48,969 bases of DNA, taken from NCBI RefSeq assembly GCF_036689865.1, contig NZ_JBAHUQ010000039.1:1-48969 (forward strand). Direction: 5' to 3'. The DNA is from Magnetococcus sp. PR-3. GTDB lineage: Bacteria > Pseudomonadota > Magnetococcia > Magnetococcales > Magnetococcaceae. How positions within the stretch are numbered: the stretch's first letter is position 1; every line of letters starts with the position of its first letter. This document shows positions 1 through 8,660 of this stretch, piece after piece. Position numbers and translations under genes: made by a program. The notes below the pieces were generated by a model. It saw only the letters and a list, made by a program, of their open reading frames with translations, did no database searches and was not told the DNA's origin.

Positions 1-777
1 ATGACCCAAAAAATATTGCCCATGCCCCAACTTTATACGGCGGTGTATGGCCTGTCGTACATAGGCAATACCCGCCTCCACAGCCATAACCTTATCCAAC
101 CCTTTGGCCACCCCAACCGCCACGGCTGAAGCCAACGTACAGCCGGTGCCATGAAAGCCCTGCTGATCTTCAATTCTTTCATTCACCCAACGTTTGAGAG
201 TAGATCCATACACCAAGGTATCCACCACTTGGTCTCCCGCCAAATGACCACCCGTTAGTACCACACCTTCACACCCCAGCCCCATAAGATGCCGAGCCAA
301 AGGTTCAAGGTCTGCAACTCCACTGACCGGCATGTTTCCACTTAGGCGCACCGCTTCATCCAAATTAGGGGTTATCAGCTGACAGCGGGGTAATAGGTTT
401 TCCACAAAGTGCGCCACATCTTCATCCGCCAGCAAAGCCCCCCCGGCGGAGCCCCTGAGTACGGTATCTGCCACCACAGGGATATCAGGATAGTCCATCA
501 GCACATGACATACGGCCTCAACCACCTCACGGTTACCCAACATACCCAGCTTAATGGCTTTAATCGGCATATCCGAAAGGACAGCCTGCATCTGGGCCGC
601 CACCAAAGCACCTGAAACGGGATGCACCTGTGAAACCTGAACACTGTTCTGTACCGTAATGGCAGTTACCACACTGGCACCATAGCCCCCCAATGCTGCA
701 ATGGTCTTAAGATCGGCCTGTAGACCAGCTCCGGCACAAGGGTCAGACCCAGCAATGGTCATCACGGTAGGAAGCAT
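1..777 (-). CDS. thiD: Hydroxymethylpyrimidine/phosphomethylpyrimidine kinase ThiD (3' end beyond window)
   Basis: Phosphorylates HMP and HMP-phosphate in the pyrimidine branch of thiamine synthesis, in the cytoplasm. The reading frame from ATG at 777 gives 259 residues before it runs off the left edge. It shows the ribokinase-fold signatures of ThiD: TIAGSDPCAGAG near the start (residues 7-18), LGGYG, KLGMLG, LITPNLDEA, and the C-terminal GFHGTGCTLASAVA anion-hole and catalytic loop. A purine-rich AAGAGG lies about 7 nt upstream of the start. No TPP-riboswitch core was recognised in the leader between 778 and 1010. E. coli ThiD is about 266 aa, so only a few residues are missing. Confidence 0.93.
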   Translation of the reverse strand, partial: MLPTVMTIAGSDPCAGAGLQADLKTIAALGGYGASVVTAITVQNSVQVSQVHPVSGALVAAQMQAVLSDMPIKAIKLGMLGNREVVEAVCHVLMDYPDIPVVADTVLRGSAGGALLADEDVAHFVENLLPRCQLITPNLDEAVRLSGNMPVSGVADLEPLARHLMGLGCEGVVLTGGHLAGDQVVDTLVYGSTLKRWVNERIEDQQGFHGTGCTLASAVAVGVAKGLDKVMAVEAGIAYVRQAIHRRIKLGHGQYFLGH

Positions 778-1010
778 AAAAATAACCTCTTGTTGGTGCT
801 ATGGACGCTCCATCTCTCATCCCAAATAGTGACGGTAGAATAAAGCGGTGATCTGTCTAAGGGCTTGTATCTCAACAAGCTTATACTTTGAAATTAATCA
901 TGCATCATTCGATCGTTATGATGCCATACCCCACCATAAACAAGCCCTAACCACCGAGGTTTAATGGTTATAAAAAGGAGATTGCTTACGCGCACTCTCG
1001 GTGAAAAACA
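778..1010. other. Non-coding gap between thiD and hslU
   Basis: This gap lies upstream of thiD and downstream of hslU, both on the minus strand. It should contain the thiD promoter, but no convincing -35/-10 pair was found. A short inverted repeat, GCTTGT/ACAAGC, lies around 864-881. No coding potential was seen. Confidence 0.5.
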
Positions 1011-1056
1011 AAAAAAGCTGCTAAAAGGCTCTGTATGGCCTCTCAGCAGCTTTTTA
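1011..1056 (-). terminator. Rho-independent terminator of hslVU
   Basis: An 11-bp inverted repeat pairs AAAAAGCTGCT (1012-1022) with AGCAGCTTTTT (1045-1055) around a 22-nt loop. Read on the minus strand, the stem ends in a T run directly after hslU. The opposite flank is also A/T rich, so it may stop transcription in both directions. Confidence 0.85.
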
Positions 1057-1074
1057 ATGTCAAACCATCCTGGG

Positions 1075-2460
1075 CTACAGAATAAAGCGGGAAAGATCCT
1101 CATCAGCCGCCAGATCACTGAGTTGATCATTTACGTAGGCTGCATTGATCACCACTTTTTCACCACCGCGGTCTGGCGCACTGAAGGATAGCTCATCCAA
1201 CAGCTTCTCCATCACCGTATGTAAGCGACGTGCACCAATGTTCTCGGCTGTCTCATTCACACGGGTTGCGATTTCTGCCAACGCCTCAATACCATCCTCA
1301 GTAAAGTCCAGATCAATCTTTTCCACACCCATTAATGCAGCATACTGACGGGTTAAAGCGTTCTCTGGTTCGGTCAAAATACGGACAAACTCACCTTGAC
1401 CCAGGCTATTAAGCTCCACACGGATCGGCAGACGACCTTGGAGTTCTGGTAATAGATCCGAAGGTTTAGCTAACTGAAAAGCCCCCGAAGCAATAAACAG
1501 AATATGGTCACTTTTGACCATGCCATACTTGGTGGATACCGTTGTACCCTCTACCAAAGGCAGTAGATCACGTTGTACCCCCTCACGGGAGACATCACCA
1601 CCACGCATCTCTGAACCACGGGCACACACCTTGTCCAGCTCATCCAAAAAGACAATACCCGACTGCTCCACACGCTCAATGGCTGTCTGCTGTACCGATT
1701 CCTGATCCACCAATTTACCTGCTTCCTCTTCCGTCAGCAGTTTCATGGCATCTCCCACCCGAACCCGGCGGGTTTTGGTACGGCCACCCATCAAGCCACC
1801 CAACATATCCTGAAGGTTTATCCCCTCCATCCCCTGAGGTGTAATAACCTCCATCATGGGTGTGCTGTGCTGCTCTTTGAGATCAATTTCCACTTCACGA
1901 TCATCCAGTTTGCCCTCGCGAAGCATCTTTCGCATCTTCTGGCGGCTCTCCTTCTGCTGCGTGGTGGGCTCGGGCTTGTCGGGTTCACTCTCCATCTGTC
2001 CAAACAGACCAAACCCCCCAGCAGCATTGGTCGATTGCGTACTGGGTAGTGGCAAAAGAATATCCAACAAACGCTCTTCAGCCAGATCTTCAGCTTGGTG
2101 TTGGACCTTAGTTTTAGCCTCTTCGGTGACCATTTTCAGGGCCATTTCCACCAGGTCCCGAATGATCGACTCCACATCCCGCCCGACATAGCCTACCTCG
2201 GTAAATTTGGTGGCCTCAACCTTGATAAAAGGTGCACGGGCCAGCTTGGCCAGTCGACGGGCAATTTCGGTTTTACCCACACCTGTGGGACCGATCATTA
2301 GAATATTTTTAGGGTAAACCTCTTCACGCATCTCTTCCGATAACCGTTGTCGACGCCAGCGGTTACGCAGGGCGATGGCCACGGCCCGTTTAGCCATGTT
2401 TTGGCCAATGATGTAACGATCCAACTCCGAAACAATCTCACGGGGGGTAAATTCAGACAT
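1075..2460 (-). CDS. hslU: ATP-dependent protease ATPase subunit HslU
   Basis: AAA+ unfoldase of the HslUV (ClpYQ) protease, which unfolds substrates and feeds them to HslV. The 461-residue product has the family length. It has the N-terminal [16 protein letters not shown], Walker A GPTGVGKT at about 57-64, the GYVGRDV pore loop at about 91-97, a variable I-domain around 130-210, Walker B with IVFLDELDK, the sensor region and the conserved C-terminal SRFIL tail that docks into HslV. It starts 2 nt after the hslV stop, so the two are one operon, followed by a hairpin terminator. Confidence 0.97.
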   Translation of the reverse strand: MSEFTPREIVSELDRYIIGQNMAKRAVAIALRNRWRRQRLSEEMREEVYPKNILMIGPTGVGKTEIARRLAKLARAPFIKVEATKFTEVGYVGRDVESIIRDLVEMALKMVTEEAKTKVQHQAEDLAEERLLDILLPLPSTQSTNAAGGFGLFGQMESEPDKPEPTTQQKESRQKMRKMLREGKLDDREVEIDLKEQHSTPMMEVITPQGMEGINLQDMLGGLMGGRTKTRRVRVGDAMKLLTEEEAGKLVDQESVQQTAIERVEQSGIVFLDELDKVCARGSEMRGGDVSREGVQRDLLPLVEGTTVSTKYGMVKSDHILFIASGAFQLAKPSDLLPELQGRLPIRVELNSLGQGEFVRILTEPENALTRQYAALMGVEKIDLDFTEDGIEALAEIATRVNETAENIGARRLHTVMEKLLDELSFSAPDRGGEKVVINAAYVNDQLSDLAADEDLSRFIL

Positions 2461-2462
2461 GA

Positions 2463-2999
2463 TTATTCGCTACCCAGCTCTTCTATGGTCAGATTATCGT
2501 TGGTAAAGACACAGATCTCCGCCGCCACTAACAGACTGCTCTGCACAATCTCACGGGGATTAAGCTCTGTATGCCGTAGCAGAGCACGGGCCGATGCCAA
2601 AGCATAAGGTCCACCTGAACCAATGGAGATAACCCCTTCTTCAGGTTCCAAGACATCACCGGTACCGGAGATTAACAGGCTGCTGTGCTCATCTGCCACA
2701 GCCAACATCGCCTCCAAGCGGCGTAAAACACGATCAGTACGCCAATCTTTGGCCATCTCCACAGCAGCTCGGGTAAGATTACCCCCATGTTTGGCCAGTT
2801 TTCCTTCAAACCGTTCAAACAATGTGAATGCATCAGCTGTCGATCCGGCAAAACCAGCCAGAACCTTACCATCTGACATGGATCTAACCTTACGAGCGTT
2901 GGATTTGGCCACGGTGTTGCCGATGGAGACTTGACCGTCCCCGCCCATCACCACATGACGACCCCGACGCACACTTAGAATGGTGGTGCCTTTGAACAA
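2463..2999 (-). CDS. hslV: ATP-dependent protease proteolytic subunit HslV
   Basis: Threonine peptidase of the HslUV complex. The preferred start is TTG at 2999, because GGGAG lies 8 nt upstream and it gives a 178-residue protein with a four-residue propeptide (MFKG) before the catalytic Thr of [10 protein letters not shown] longer reading up to 3083 is open but has no family similarity. Visible signatures are [28 protein letters not shown], the stretch at [12 protein letters not shown], and [16 protein letters not shown]. It is translationally close to hslU. Confidence 0.95.
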   Translation of the reverse strand: MFKGTTILSVRRGRHVVMGGDGQVSIGNTVAKSNARKVRSMSDGKVLAGFAGSTADAFTLFERFEGKLAKHGGNLTRAAVEMAKDWRTDRVLRRLEAMLAVADEHSSLLISGTGDVLEPEEGVISIGSGGPYALASARALLRHTELNPREIVQSSLLVAAEICVFTNDNLTIEELGSE

Positions 3000-3150
3000 A
3001 GCGGATACTCCCTGTATCTTAATACGAAAACAAAAACGGTATAGGGCTGCATGGTGCCCCGTGACGCGTGGGAATGCAAGCACACCACTGTCGACAGCAG
3101 CTTTAACTTAAAACAATAAACTTGCAAAAATGGTATAGGAGAAGGAACTG
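3000..3150. promoter_or_regulatory. Divergent promoter region of hslV and the bpt operon
   Basis: About 150 nt separates the divergent hslV and 3151 starts, so promoters in both directions must lie here. On the minus strand, CTTGCAT followed 17 nt later by CACCATGC weakly resembles a sigma-32 heat-shock promoter (CTTGAAA / CCCCATNT). The match and spacing are marginal, so this is only a suggestion. Confidence 0.25.
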
Positions 3151-3393
3151 GTGACCGATCAAGAGATGAAAGATCGAATCCTGGCGCTGCTGACCCCAAA
3201 AAATGTAGAGGATGGAACGCACGTCATGGCCTATACTATGTTCTATCGGAAGCTGTTTGGCCGTAAGCCCAACTCAGAAAACGAGCAACGTGTACAACGT
3301 ATGCTTGATGAGCTGGAAGCTGAAGGTAGGATCACCCGTTATCCAGACATTGGTGTGGCCGAACCACCCTATGTACTCGCTAACGTAAGTTAA
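3151..3393 (+). CDS. Small conserved-looking protein of unknown function (80 aa)
   Basis: An 80-residue soluble, charged protein starts at GTG with AGGAGAAGG about 5 nt upstream. No family was recognised. It begins with a helix-like segment (DQEMKDRILALL), has a basic middle (FYRKLFGRKP), then a helix (EQRVQRMLDELEAEGRI) and a short beta-like end. This could fit a small winged-helix fold, but that is inference. It ends 12 nt before bpt and is probably cotranscribed with it. Confidence 0.6.
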   Translation: MTDQEMKDRILALLTPKNVEDGTHVMAYTMFYRKLFGRKPNSENEQRVQRMLDELEAEGRITRYPDIGVAEPPYVLANVS

Positions 3394-3405
3394 AGTGGTT
3401 TACTT

Positions 3406-4149
3406 ATGACTGGCATGTCACGTATTGACGCATCAGCTCAACGTTTGGATCTACTGCTCACGCCCCCTCATGCATGCAGTTATCTGGATGATCATGAAGC
3501 AGCAATCCTCTTTGTTGAGCCCAGCCTACCCATGAATGCTCCCCTCTATGAGCATTTGATGGAACGTGGTTTTCGTCGCAGTAGCGAACATGTCTATCGC
3601 CCCTACTGTGCCCAATGCGACTCCTGTGTATCCGTACGTATACCTGTTGATCGTTTTCGGATGACACGCAGTATGCGGCGTATCTGGAAACGCAATGCCG
3701 ACCTAACCATAGAGTCAGCAGCGCCAACCCACCGGGAAGAGTGGTTTCAGCTCTACCGCCGTTATTTGGCCTCCCGCCATGCAGGTGGGCCTATGGATGA
3801 TCCACAACCCAGCCAGTTTATGGAGTTTCTCAACGCCTCCTGGTCCCGTACCCGGTTTGTCGAGTTCCGGTTGAAGGGCCGCTTAATCATGGTGGCTGTG
3901 GTGGATGATCAACCCAAGAGTTTATCCGCGGTTTATACCTTTTTTGATCCAGATGAGAGTGCCCGCAGTCCTGGTACTTACGCCATTTTATGGCAGATTG
4001 AAGAAGCCAAAAAAGAAAAACAGCCTTGGGTTTATCTGGGTTACTGGATTAAACAGTCACCCAAAATGCGCTATAAGGCTCGGTTCCAGCCATTGGAGGG
4101 ATATAGAGACCGTCGTTGGCGGGATCTGACCTCTGAGGAGTTGGCTTAA
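3406..4149 (+). CDS. bpt: Aspartate/glutamate leucyltransferase (Bpt, bacterial ATE family)
   Basis: Transfers leucine from Leu-tRNA to proteins with N-terminal Asp or Glu, marking them for ClpAP through the N-end rule. The 247-residue protein has the N-terminal ATE-family cysteine region (CSYLDDHEA, then YRPYCAQCDSCVSVRIPVDRF around 65-85). It also has the C-terminal GNAT-like half with AVYTFFDPDESARSPGTYA and YLGYWIKQSPKMRYKARFQP, which is diagnostic of Bpt. It sits 12 nt after the small 80-aa gene. Confidence 0.92.
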   Translation: MTGMSRIDASAQRLDLLLTPPHACSYLDDHEAAILFVEPSLPMNAPLYEHLMERGFRRSSEHVYRPYCAQCDSCVSVRIPVDRFRMTRSMRRIWKRNADLTIESAAPTHREEWFQLYRRYLASRHAGGPMDDPQPSQFMEFLNASWSRTRFVEFRLKGRLIMVAVVDDQPKSLSAVYTFFDPDESARSPGTYAILWQIEEAKKEKQPWVYLGYWIKQSPKMRYKARFQPLEGYRDRRWRDLTSEELA

Positions 4150-4197
4150 CATTTTTTTAAAACCTCCTCAGAAAATGTGGTGTAAGGAATCGATTTA

Positions 4198-5073
4198 ATG
4201 TCTATTCGCCAAGGTTTGTTAAATGCTTATGGTGTTTCGAAAAGTGGATTTGATCTAAGAAGTCAAACGATTCTGTTTTTAATCTATCTACACGGCAGCA
4301 TCAACCACAACAAGTGGAAATATACTGAAAAATTCATTCGCTCATATATTGACTTTGTTAAAAGTGGGCCTCTTTTAACCATAAAAGTAAAATCCTTCCA
4401 AAATGGTCGCTTAATAAGTGCGCCCTTTCAATTTAGAGCACACAATTTTTATGATTACCAATCCATTTCTGAATGTTTTGGTAGCATGTATAGCATGAGT
4501 ACAATCGATATCAGTGATATGGAGTACTTGATAGATGCAGGGGGTAATATTGGTGCTTTTACACGCTCTTTTTTAGAGTCTGATCATTCATTCAAAGAAG
4601 TTGTTCTGGTTGAGCCTGATCCAGATAATTATACCATTATGTGCCACAACACCGCTTTCATAGAACATAGCGCATGTATTCAGGCCGCCCTGGATAATAA
4701 AAAAGGGGAGGCTGTCTTTTCTAAATCCCACGCCAATATGGGTCATTTATCCGATATTGACATGCCAGTTTCTAGCAGTGAGTCCTTTACGGTTAAAACA
4801 GAGACCCTGTCTGACATCATACCCGCTTCATTTGATCTTGATAAAACCGTGTTGAAACTGGATATAGAAGGTGCAGAATATTCTGTTTTACCAGAGTTTT
4901 TTCAACATAAAATTTATCCAAAATACATTATTGGCGAAATTCATACTTATCTAAAAAGTCATGGGGATCAACTGATAGATCTTATAAAAAGTCATGGATA
5001 TCAGGTTGATGTCGAAATCACACGGGATCATCCCGATGCCGCCATTCAGTTTTACGCACGCCGCACAGTCTAA
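4198..5073 (+). CDS. FkbM-family SAM-dependent methyltransferase
   Basis: A probable O-methyltransferase with a Rossmann fold. Residues 113-121 (DAGGNIGAF) are the SAM-binding motif I, VEPDPDN at about 138 is the acidic loop, and LKLDIEGAE near 222 is the FkbM hallmark. Family members methylate sugars, glycolipids or small molecules; the substrate here is unknown. Start ATG 4198 has AAGGA 9 nt upstream. The gene is visibly richer in A+T (many AAA, TTT, ATA codons) than the housekeeping genes on both sides and stands alone, so recent transfer is likely. Confidence 0.85.
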   Translation: MSIRQGLLNAYGVSKSGFDLRSQTILFLIYLHGSINHNKWKYTEKFIRSYIDFVKSGPLLTIKVKSFQNGRLISAPFQFRAHNFYDYQSISECFGSMYSMSTIDISDMEYLIDAGGNIGAFTRSFLESDHSFKEVVLVEPDPDNYTIMCHNTAFIEHSACIQAALDNKKGEAVFSKSHANMGHLSDIDMPVSSSESFTVKTETLSDIIPASFDLDKTVLKLDIEGAEYSVLPEFFQHKIYPKYIIGEIHTYLKSHGDQLIDLIKSHGYQVDVEITRDHPDAAIQFYARRTV

Positions 5074-5132
5074 ACATAGCCTTTGTTTGACCGACAACGC
5101 TTCCATAATAGACTTAAAAACCAACCAATCCC

Positions 5133-5795
5133 TTAGTATCCGTATTTATGCCAACCGTCAGGCCAGGCCTCCCCTGCCCCACTTTTGGCACCTACTAAGG
5201 CCATACGCCACAACTTATCCACCTGCTTTTGGGTCTCTTCAATATCCCCTGTATTCCAGATGATCCAATCCCCCCGTTTAATTTTGTCCTCTTCCGGCAT
5301 CTGCTGGGCAATAATCCGCTTTTTTATCTCATCACTCATACCATGGCGGCTCTGCAGTCGAGACCACTGTTGATCGCCACAGGCCACCACCACAGCCATA
5401 TCACACCGCCCTTCCCCATGGGTTTCAAATAAAAGGGGAACATCCATCACCACGACGGTTTCGGGCCGTTCCTCAGCCATTTTACTTAAAAATTTACCCT
5501 GCATACGCCAGACATAAGGATGAACAATACCTTCCAGATCTTTACGTGCTTGATCGTCGGCAAAAACAATCTGTCCCAATTTACGTCGATCCAAGGGACG
5601 TAAAGCTTCAGACCCTTCCGTTAAAACATCCACCCCAAAACGGTCAATCACAGCTTGCCACTGTGTGGTTCCTGGTTCTAATGCCTCCCGAGCAAAATGG
5701 TCAGAGTCCAACAAATGTGCGCCATGCTCCACCAACATGGCCGAAACCGTACTCTTACCACTACCAATGGATCCCGTTAATCCCAACAGATACAT
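5133..5795 (-). CDS. coaE: Dephospho-CoA kinase
   Basis: Catalyses the last step of coenzyme A synthesis, phosphorylating the 3'-OH of dephospho-CoA. The 220-residue product starts at ATG 5795, preceded by GGGAG 5 nt upstream. The P-loop GSIGSGKST is at residues 8-16, followed by the substrate region LLDSDHFARE and the lid region with VVMDVPLLFETHGEGRCD. The frame is open 16 codons further upstream, but that stretch lies inside pilD. The start lies 1 nt after the pilD stop, so the two genes form an operon. Confidence 0.94.
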   Translation of the reverse strand: MYLLGLTGSIGSGKSTVSAMLVEHGAHLLDSDHFAREALEPGTTQWQAVIDRFGVDVLTEGSEALRPLDRRKLGQIVFADDQARKDLEGIVHPYVWRMQGKFLSKMAEERPETVVVMDVPLLFETHGEGRCDMAVVVACGDQQWSRLQSRHGMSDEIKKRIIAQQMPEEDKIKRGDWIIWNTGDIEETQKQVDKLWRMALVGAKSGAGEAWPDGWHKYGY

Positions 5796-5796
5796 A

Positions 5797-6594
5797 TTAA
5801 CTCCCAACCATCCACGACAGATAAGCCTGCCGAAACGCTTCATTCAAAAACAGATAGATCCAAGCCATTAAAGCCAAGAAAGGCCCAAACGGTATACGTG
5901 TTTGCCGATCTCGTCCAGCAATGATTAACCAGGATCCACCCATCAACGCACCCATCAAGGCAGAACCAAATAGGATAAAATAGAGCGATTGCCAACCCAT
6001 CCAGGCCCCAAAGACAGCCACCAGTTTGACATCACCCAAACCCATCGCCACACGACCGGTGAAGCGATACCACACCTCAATGAGCAACAACAGGCCACCT
6101 GCGCCGCCAATAACACCCAAGACAGCATCCATAAATGTAGGAAAAGGTGTGCCTAAAATGGGTAACCCACTACAAATAAGCCCAATAATCAACAGTGGGT
6201 AGGTAATCATATCAGGTAATATCTGATTTTCCATATCTATTGCAGAGAGGGTTAATAAAGCCAACCCAAACAACAGAATAAGCCAACCCTCTGCTGTTAG
6301 CCCAAAACGATAAATCGCCATAACACCAAGCAAACCGCCAAGTAGCTCCATCAGGGGGTAGCGCCAATGAATGGAGGTTTGGCAGTAAGCACAACGGCCA
6401 CGTAACCAAAGCCAACTTAGAATGGGAATGTTGTAATACCAGTGAAGGCTCTGTTTACAGACAGGACAGTGGGATGGTGGTGTAGAGATATTCTCTTTAC
6501 GGGGAATACGGTGAACACAGACATTGAGGAAACTACCAATGACCAAGCCAATGATCAAAGCGGTGGTCAAATCAAACCAAAGAATAGAGGTCAA
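5797..6594 (-). CDS. pilD: Prepilin peptidase / N-methyltransferase (type IV leader peptidase)
   Basis: Integral membrane aspartyl protease that cleaves the leader of type IV pilins and pseudopilins and N-methylates the new N-terminus. The 265-aa protein has the N-terminal cytoplasmic domain with two CxxC zinc pairs (C43/C46 and C68/C71), then about seven hydrophobic segments. The catalytic aspartates are at D120 (SAIDMENQILPD) and D188 (GLGDVKL). A pilin-like substrate is encoded at 15762. It is translationally close to coaE, an arrangement common in proteobacteria. Confidence 0.95.
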   Translation of the reverse strand: MTSILWFDLTTALIIGLVIGSFLNVCVHRIPRKENISTPPSHCPVCKQSLHWYYNIPILSWLWLRGRCAYCQTSIHWRYPLMELLGGLLGVMAIYRFGLTAEGWLILLFGLALLTLSAIDMENQILPDMITYPLLIIGLICSGLPILGTPFPTFMDAVLGVIGGAGGLLLLIEVWYRFTGRVAMGLGDVKLVAVFGAWMGWQSLYFILFGSALMGALMGGSWLIIAGRDRQTRIPFGPFLALMAWIYLFLNEAFRQAYLSWMVGS

Positions 6595-6903
6595 TGGTAA
6601 GCTCCCTGGTGAAAAAGAGGTTTATTACTAACTATTCAATATTAAATAAAGAAGATTGTAGAATAAAAAGGTGCTGTGGATAAGTGGAATAACGATGTTA
6701 ACTCATTTTAAGGGAAGATTTTTTTCAAGGTCATTGGATGGGAATAAATGGGTTAGAAGCATGTTCTGAAATTGTGAATAAGAGAGAACCTACCTATAAA
6801 AAGGAGGGTTATCCACAAAGAGCAGAGGTCTGTAAAAAGGGGTTTTTCACAGGGGGCTGTGGATAACTTTTATTTCTCTTAAAACATGATTTAAAGGTAT
6901 GAT
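6595..6903. other. Candidate oriC arm A: five DnaA boxes with AT-rich flank
   Basis: Five 9-mers fit TTWTNCACA: 6675-6683 (minus), 6773-6781 (minus), 6809-6817 (plus), 6843-6851 (plus) and 6858-6866 (minus). Three of these are perfect TTATCCACA. An AT-rich stretch at about 6620-6668 lies just outside the first box and could be the unwinding element. The same box order, orientation and inner spacing recurs inverted at 9802-9991. The neighbouring genes aroE, coaE, hemE and dnaQ are typical of alphaproteobacterial origins. The boxes are seen directly; origin function is inferred. Confidence 0.72.
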
Positions 6904-7764
6904 TTATTGGCGTAAAGCATTTTCAACAAGGTCAATAGGCATGCTTTGGCCAGTCCAGAGTTCAAATGCTGCTGCCCCTTGGTGAATCAACATGGGTAGC
7001 CCATCCTGACCGCCCAGTTTATGCAAGACCGCAGACCTCAACAAAGGTGTTGGTTTGGCGCCATAAACAATATCACTGATAAAAGCGTGGTGGTTGAGCC
7101 TAGCGGTATTGATAAAGGGAATGGTTTCCCCTTTAAGCCCCATACTGGTGGTGTTGACCAGTAAATCGCAGGACTCCAAGGGTAATTGATCTGCCTGAGT
7201 GGGGGCTGCTAAGAGTTCAGTATCTTGTGCATAGGGCTGCATAGACTCAATCAGTGCTTGTGCCCGCTCAATGGTACGGTTCACGATAATAATACGGGCT
7301 GCTTTGGCTTTTAAAAGACCATAAAGAATGGCTCGAGCAGCGCCACCTGCACCTAAAATAATGGCCGTTAACCCCGCTAAGTCACTGCGCCAAGCCTCTT
7401 TTAGTCCCGTCACAAAACCATAACTATCGGTATTATGGCCAATTAATCGACCTGAATCCTCAATCACAACGGTATTAACCGCACCAATACGTTCTGCCTC
7501 TTCCGTTAATTCATCCATAAGAGGAAGTAGCATCTCTTTATGGGGAATGGTGGCATTAAAGCCACGCATACCCATAACCGCAAACCCCCGTACCGCAGCC
7601 TCTAGATTATCCGGTTTGACCGGTAGAGCCATATAGCGGTAGTTGAGTTTGCGATGGCGTAGTGCCAGATTGTGCATTTTTGGTGAGAGAGAGTGAGTAA
7701 CAGGGTCTCCAATAACCGCTAAAAGCCGGGTCTCACCATCAATATTCCAGGGACTACGAAGCAT
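6904..7764 (-). CDS. aroE: Shikimate dehydrogenase
   Basis: NADP-dependent reduction of 3-dehydroshikimate to shikimate in aromatic amino-acid synthesis. The start is taken as ATG 7764 (286 aa), with AAAGG about 11 nt upstream; an in-frame TTG at 7776 has no room for a ribosome binding site. Motifs are SLSPKMHN (shikimate binding), NATIPHKE with catalytic K76, NTDSYGF with D113, the NADP motif GAGGAARA at 139-146, NRT, and the C-terminal GLPMLIHQGAAAFELWTG. It lies 15 nt downstream of the NIF3-family gene and between the two putative origin arms. Confidence 0.95.
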   Translation of the reverse strand: MLRSPWNIDGETRLLAVIGDPVTHSLSPKMHNLALRHRKLNYRYMALPVKPDNLEAAVRGFAVMGMRGFNATIPHKEMLLPLMDELTEEAERIGAVNTVVIEDSGRLIGHNTDSYGFVTGLKEAWRSDLAGLTAIILGAGGAARAILYGLLKAKAARIIIVNRTIERAQALIESMQPYAQDTELLAAPTQADQLPLESCDLLVNTTSMGLKGETIPFINTARLNHHAFISDIVYGAKPTPLLRSAVLHKLGGQDGLPMLIHQGAAAFELWTGQSMPIDLVENALRQ

Positions 7765-7779
7765 CGTATTTATCAACCT

Positions 7780-8547
7780 TTAGATAGGGTTGGGGATATC
7801 AATAAAGGAGTGTTCTAGGTCAAACTTATCAGCCAAAGTTTCCCCTAGGGCCTGTACACCAAACATCTCAGTACGGTGGTGGCCAGCCGCGACAAAGTGG
7901 ATACCCATCTCACGGGCAACATGGTAAACCGGTTCAGAGGCTTCACCGGTTAAAAAGAGATCTGCTCCAGCAGCCACCGCTTCATGAATTAACTCAGGTG
8001 CACCACCACTGCAAACAGCCACTTTATGGATTCGCTTTGGTCCACTCTCTAAAAACAGCGCTTCTCCACCAAAAACCTGTTCCAAACGACGTTTGACCTG
8101 CTCGACACTTAATGTATCGTTCCAACGCCCTATTCGGGAGAGGGCACTACCTTTGTATTGCCCAAAAGGTTCACCTGGATCAAGCTGCAAGCGTTTGAGA
8201 ATTTGGGCATTATTGCCTAGCTCTGGATGCATGTCCAGGGGCAGATGAAAACCCATTAAGGTAATGTCATGTTCCAAAAGCAGTTTTAGACGTGCTTTGA
8301 GCATCCCCTCCACAACTCTGGAATCCTTATTCCAGAACAGACCATGATGGGTCACAATCAGCTGTGCCCCAACAGCCACGGCGGCTTCAAACAGAGCTTG
8401 GCAGGCTGATACACCGGTAACAACCCGTGTGATGGTATCGGAACCACGTACCTGTACACCATTCGGACAGTAGTCTGTTATACGATCACTCTCCAGAGTT
8501 TCACGTAGATAGTTTTCAATTTCACTTAAGTTAGCCATAAATTTCAT
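7780..8547 (-). CDS. NIF3 / DUF34 family metal-binding protein (YbgI-like)
   Basis: Member of the widespread Nif3-like family, which forms toroidal hexamers with a dinuclear metal site. Its function is unsettled; it is often labelled GTP cyclohydrolase I type 2. Motifs are DYCPNGVQV near residue 25, the metal ligands in VTHHGLFW and GFHLPLDMH, VAVCSGGA, TGEASE and AAGHHRTE. The start is uncertain: ATG 8547 has AAGGA only 3 nt upstream, while ATG 8538 has the same AAGGA at 12 nt. It is probably cotranscribed with aroE. Confidence 0.9.
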   Translation of the reverse strand: MKFMANLSEIENYLRETLESDRITDYCPNGVQVRGSDTITRVVTGVSACQALFEAAVAVGAQLIVTHHGLFWNKDSRVVEGMLKARLKLLLEHDITLMGFHLPLDMHPELGNNAQILKRLQLDPGEPFGQYKGSALSRIGRWNDTLSVEQVKRRLEQVFGGEALFLESGPKRIHKVAVCSGGAPELIHEAVAAGADLFLTGEASEPVYHVAREMGIHFVAAGHHRTEMFGVQALGETLADKFDLEHSFIDIPNPI

Positions 8548-8660
8548 CAATCCTTGTTCAAAACGATTTTCTCTGTTTCAATAGTATAGCTCTGCAGGTC
8601 CCTATTAAAAGACCTTCTGGACCGCCTCCCCCATTTACCTGCTAGGGAGTTGTCTTGCCC

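Noticed and set aside
778-1010. TPP riboswitch upstream of thiD
   Set aside because: The conserved CTGAGA and ACCTGA-type elements were not found on the minus strand.
6698-6711. CtrA site in origin arm A (TTAA, 6 nt, TTAA)
   Set aside because: The CtrA consensus needs a 7-nt spacer and no counterpart exists in arm B.
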